From: Ensifer sp. LCM 4579
GTDB taxonomy: Bacteria; Pseudomonadota; Alphaproteobacteria; Rhizobiales; Rhizobiaceae
Length of the DNA stretch: 64,000 bases
NCBI RefSeq assembly: GCF_001854885.1
Contig: NZ_MDDV01000018.1
Span: forward strand, 33,104-97,103
Direction of reading: 5' to 3'
Of this stretch, positions 61,710 to 64,000 are shown in pieces. A program made the position numbers and the translations under genes. Within the stretch, counting starts at the first letter, position 1; every line of letters starts with the position of its first letter. The notes beneath the pieces were generated by a model. The model saw only the letters and a program-made list of their open reading frames with translations, did not search any database and was not told the origin of the DNA.

Positions 61710-62341
61710 TGGGGTGGCTATCGCTGAGGCGCATCATCCCTGCGGCGGCAGTCGCTGCGATCTTGCCACCCTCGGCTTGGGCCGCCCAGGGGGACGACCC
61801 GGATTGGCCATGTATCCAGCGCAAGGTTCCGACGCTTTCGCTCGGCCAGGTATGGACCGGCCCCGAACTGCCGCAGTCGGCCGCCGATTGGTCCAGGAAT
61901 GCGGCCGTTGCCGCTTTAGTGGCGGAAGTGGCGGCGAGGCGCGTGCCGCTGCCGCACGCGCAGCAGAAGATCAGAGAATTTGCGGAGGGCCTGCCGAAGG
62001 ACGAGCGGAAGGCGCGCATGTACATGCTCGCGCAGGGTCTGTTCGATCATCTGAACCGAGAGCGCTCTGAAGTCATCGCCGGCATCGCGCGCTATGCCCA
62101 CAGGCAGAGGGATAATGCGCAGTTCCTGCGGCAGGAGGCTTCAGCTGTCGATGCCCTGCGGGCCAAGGCCGATACCGATCCAAACGAGCTCGAATTCCGA
62201 AGCAATCGGCTCGCGCTTCAGACCCGGATCTTTCAGGAGCGCGCGCGATCATTGAGCTATGTCTGCGAGGTGCCGACGCTCATCGAGCAGCGCCTGTTTG
62301 CGCTGGCCAGGACGATCTCGGAAATACTGGAAGCGAAGTGA
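61709..62341 (+). CDS. exported hypothetical protein of the PQQ/ABC cluster
   Basis: A 210-residue protein with a signal peptide (SLRRIIPAAAVAAILPPSAWA) and a helical mature part (QKIREFAEGLPKDERKARMY, later ELEFRSNRLALQTRIFQER). One conserved-looking pair of Cys (DWPCIQR and SYVCEVP) could form a disulfide. Exported proteins without known function are regular members of lut-type clusters. Its ATG overlaps the permease stop. I do not recognise the domain. Confidence 0.8.
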   Translation: MGWLSLRRIIPAAAVAAILPPSAWAAQGDDPDWPCIQRKVPTLSLGQVWTGPELPQSAADWSRNAAVAALVAEVAARRVPLPHAQQKIREFAEGLPKDERKARMYMLAQGLFDHLNRERSEVIAGIARYAHRQRDNAQFLRQEASAVDALRAKADTDPNELEFRSNRLALQTRIFQERARSLSYVCEVPTLIEQRLFALARTISEILEAK

Positions 62342-62769
62342 TCTGCAGTGGATCGTTGACATGGGCAATTGCTTCGGTTTGCTTGCCGCGTCGCTGGCGC
62401 TGCAGCGCTTGTCTGCCGCCCGGCGGCCTGGCTGAAGTTGACGCCCGTTTTGCCCCCGCGTATCTTGATCACTGGCTTTCTACAACGGTGCCGCGCGTCT
62501 CGTCAGTCGCGCATGTCCGCTTGAACAGAGAACGTTTGAGAGACATTCAGGAGGCACTTACGAGAGCCGGTTGCCGCGTCCGACGGGATGCCGCAAAGCC
62601 GTATGCGCGCGCAGGAGGCGCTCCCTTGGACCTCATCCTTTACATTTCCGCCAATCGGGATTGCGACCCTGACCCGACGACCAGGCGCAGCTGGAAGCCA
62701 CGGATTTCCGGACAACCGGGCCGGGAAATTCAGCTTTGCCGTGGGTTCCATTGGGAGGCAGCATCATGA
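62338..62769 (+). CDS. hypothetical protein in the PQQ/ABC cluster, uncertain start
   Basis: A frame of 143 codons beginning with a GTG at 62338 that overlaps the previous stop; no clear ribosome site. The frame holds VDARFAPAYLDHWLSTTVPR and APLDLILYISANRDC, which read like real protein, while its first 30 residues are Cys- and Arg-rich. A shifted frame at 62360 starts MGNCFGLLAASLALQ, a better signal-like sequence, but stops after 24 codons. A frameshift in a secreted-protein gene is therefore possible. Function unknown. Confidence 0.45.
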   Translation: MICSGSLTWAIASVCLPRRWRCSACLPPGGLAEVDARFAPAYLDHWLSTTVPRVSSVAHVRLNRERLRDIQEALTRAGCRVRRDAAKPYARAGGAPLDLILYISANRDCDPDPTTRRSWKPRISGQPGREIQLCRGFHWEAAS

Positions 62770-63758
62770 ACATATCGCGGCGCGCGTTTTGCGGCATGGG
62801 TCTGCTGGCTGCGGCAAGTCCCCTGAGCCTTCACGCCTTTGCAAATCCTTCCGCTCGCAGTGTCCGAGTGGGTGTCCTGAAGTTCGGCACGGTGAACTGG
62901 GAGCTCGACACCATCAAGCACCATCAGTTCGACGCGGCCAACGGCGTTGATGTCGACGTGGCCTATTTCGCCGGCGAAGACGCCACCAATGTCGCCATGC
63001 TGGCAGGCGACCTCGACGTCATCGTTTCCGACTGGTTGTGGGTGTCGCGCCAGCGGTCGGAGGGCGAAGACCTCACGCTTGCGCCATACTCGACCGCAGT
63101 CGGCGCGATCATGGTCAAGGAGGACGCACCAATTCATGGCATCCCCGACCTTGTGGGAAAGAAAGTCGGCGTGGCCGGTGGCGCACTCGACAAGAGCTGG
63201 CTTCTGATCCAGGGACTGGCGCAGCGGGACCACAAGATCGACCTTGCGAGGGAGGGCGACATCGTCTTCGGGGCGCCGCCGCTGCTCTTTGAAAAGGCCC
63301 TATCCGGCGAGCTCGACGCGGTCCTGAACTTCTGGCATTTCTGCGCACGGCTGGAAGCCAACGGCTTTCGTCGACTAATCGGTGCCGACGAGGCGGCCAA
63401 GGCGCTCGGAGCATCGGGACCGGTGTCGGCGCTCGGATACGTGTTCCATGAGAAATGGGCAGATGAAAACCGGGACGCGGCGATGGGTTTTGTCAAGGCC
63501 AGTGCCGCGGCCAAGAAGCTTCTAGGTGAATCCGATGCCGAATGGCGGCGCCTGGCCCCAATCATTAGAGCCGAAGGCAGGGAACTCGAGGTGCTGCGCG
63601 ATCGCTACCGGGAAGGCATTCCCAAACGGTCCATTGCCGAAGAGGAGAGCGATGCCGCCAAGCTGTACGACGTTCTTGTAGACCTGGGCGGTGCGAGACT
63701 CGTCGGCGAGGCCCGGCAGATGGCCCCCGGCACTTTCTGGGCTGCACTGAAGACATGA
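62766..63758 (+). CDS. NitT/TauT-type ABC transporter substrate-binding protein with Tat signal
   Basis: A 330-residue periplasmic protein with a twin-arginine signal (NISRRAFCGMGLLAAASPLS). The body is the NMT1/SsuA-like fold: KFGTVNWELDTIKHHQFDAA near the start, VSDWLWVSRQR and GKKVGVAGGALDKSW. Similar proteins occur in PQQ-linked clusters. GGGAGG lies 7 bases before ATG 62766. Its stop overlaps the permease gene that follows. Confidence 0.88.
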   Translation: MNISRRAFCGMGLLAAASPLSLHAFANPSARSVRVGVLKFGTVNWELDTIKHHQFDAANGVDVDVAYFAGEDATNVAMLAGDLDVIVSDWLWVSRQRSEGEDLTLAPYSTAVGAIMVKEDAPIHGIPDLVGKKVGVAGGALDKSWLLIQGLAQRDHKIDLAREGDIVFGAPPLLFEKALSGELDAVLNFWHFCARLEANGFRRLIGADEAAKALGASGPVSALGYVFHEKWADENRDAAMGFVKASAAAKKLLGESDAEWRRLAPIIRAEGRELEVLRDRYREGIPKRSIAEEESDAAKLYDVLVDLGGARLVGEARQMAPGTFWAALKT

Positions 63759-64000
63759 GAGCGGGATTCGGATCGGGAAACCGAGGCCTTGCAGTTCGGC
63801 GCGCACGCACACTCGTTCGGGGTATCGGCCCCGTCCTGCCCGCGGCCACGGTCGCGCTGTCGCTGGCCGGGCTCTGCCTCATCTGGAGTCTCGCGGCGGG
63901 GTTCTGGCCGAGCCGAGCGTTTCCGCCGCCGCTCGAGGTCTGGCGTGTGCTGATCAAGGAGGCGGCGAGCGGCGATCTCGGCTATCACCTGGCAATGACG
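63755..64000 (+). CDS. NitT/TauT-type ABC transporter permease, truncated by the window end
   Basis: The first 82 codons of a BPD-type permease: a basic cytoplasmic N-terminus (GLAVRRARTLVRG), a first membrane span (VALSLAGLCLIWSLAAGFW) and the PPLEVWRVL segment typical of SsuC/TauC proteins. ATG overlaps the stop of the receptor gene as ATGA. The rest lies beyond the window. Confidence 0.85.
   Translation, partial: MRAGFGSGNRGLAVRRARTLVRGIGPVLPAATVALSLAGLCLIWSLAAGFWPSRAFPPPLEVWRVLIKEAASGDLGYHLAMT

Overview
The window is high-GC DNA from an alphaproteobacterium, most likely a Rhizobiaceae member close to Sinorhizobium/Ensifer. The evidence is rhizobial-style palindromic intergenic repeats (one RIME-like element and three copies of a second mosaic repeat), long runs of catabolic operons fed by ABC, TRAP and TTT transporters, and a class III cyclase-TPR protein. 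It reads like a megaplasmid or accessory-replicon catabolic region. No rRNA, tRNA, CRISPR array, prophage or replication gene was seen.

Region 1 (1-8.5 kb) is a uronate operon: the 3' part of uxaC, a DctPQM TRAP transporter, a small cupin, kduI, kduD, uxuB and uxuA. It converts D-glucuronate and the dehydro-deoxy uronates from pectin or glycosaminoglycan breakdown towards 2-keto-3-deoxygluconate. Region 2 (8.6-15.7 kb) has a LysR regulator, a TctCBA transporter, an AroE-like dehydrogenase and a QuiC-type 3-dehydroshikimate dehydratase fused to an HPPD-like domain; together they predict uptake of quinate or shikimate and conversion to protocatechuate. Region 3 (15.8-19.1 kb) holds OsmC, a truncated globin with a NemR-like TetR repressor, a 264-bp MITE, and an ArsR/SRPBCC pair with a readable promoter and twin operators. 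Region 4 (19.1-23 kb) encodes a 2-oxoacid dehydrogenase (fused E1 and separate E2) with a divergent Lrp-type regulator.

Region 5 (23-52.3 kb) is a nearly complete aromatic-amine and phenylacetate island: paaX; paaJ-A-B-C-D-E, an extra degenerate PaaA-like subunit and paaZ; a paaR-paaK-paaI-paaG block on the other strand; paaN with a Liv-type ABC uptake system and a fused hydratase/hydroxyacyl-CoA dehydrogenase; an AraC regulator; an aldehyde dehydrogenase; and a copper amine oxidase. The chain is amine to aldehyde (periplasmic amine oxidase), to phenylacetate, to phenylacetyl-CoA (PaaK), epoxidation and ring opening (PaaABCDE, PaaG, PaaZ), then beta-oxidation to acetyl-CoA and succinyl-CoA. 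A 3.5-kb block (cytochrome c, NTF2-like protein, NicA2-like flavin amine oxidase, TetR) sits inside the island and is bounded by 36-bp direct repeats that copy the 3' end of the AraC gene.

Region 6 (52.4-57 kb) holds an adenylate cyclase-TPR protein, a small Pro/Ala-rich membrane protein, an orphan LacI regulator with tandem operators and an AraC regulator. Region 7 (57.7-64 kb, running off the window) is an ABC/beta-propeller cluster of the kind that accompanies PQQ-dependent alcohol dehydrogenases (ped in Pseudomonas, lut in methylotrophs), followed by a second NitT/TauT-like ABC system. The dehydrogenase itself is not in the window.
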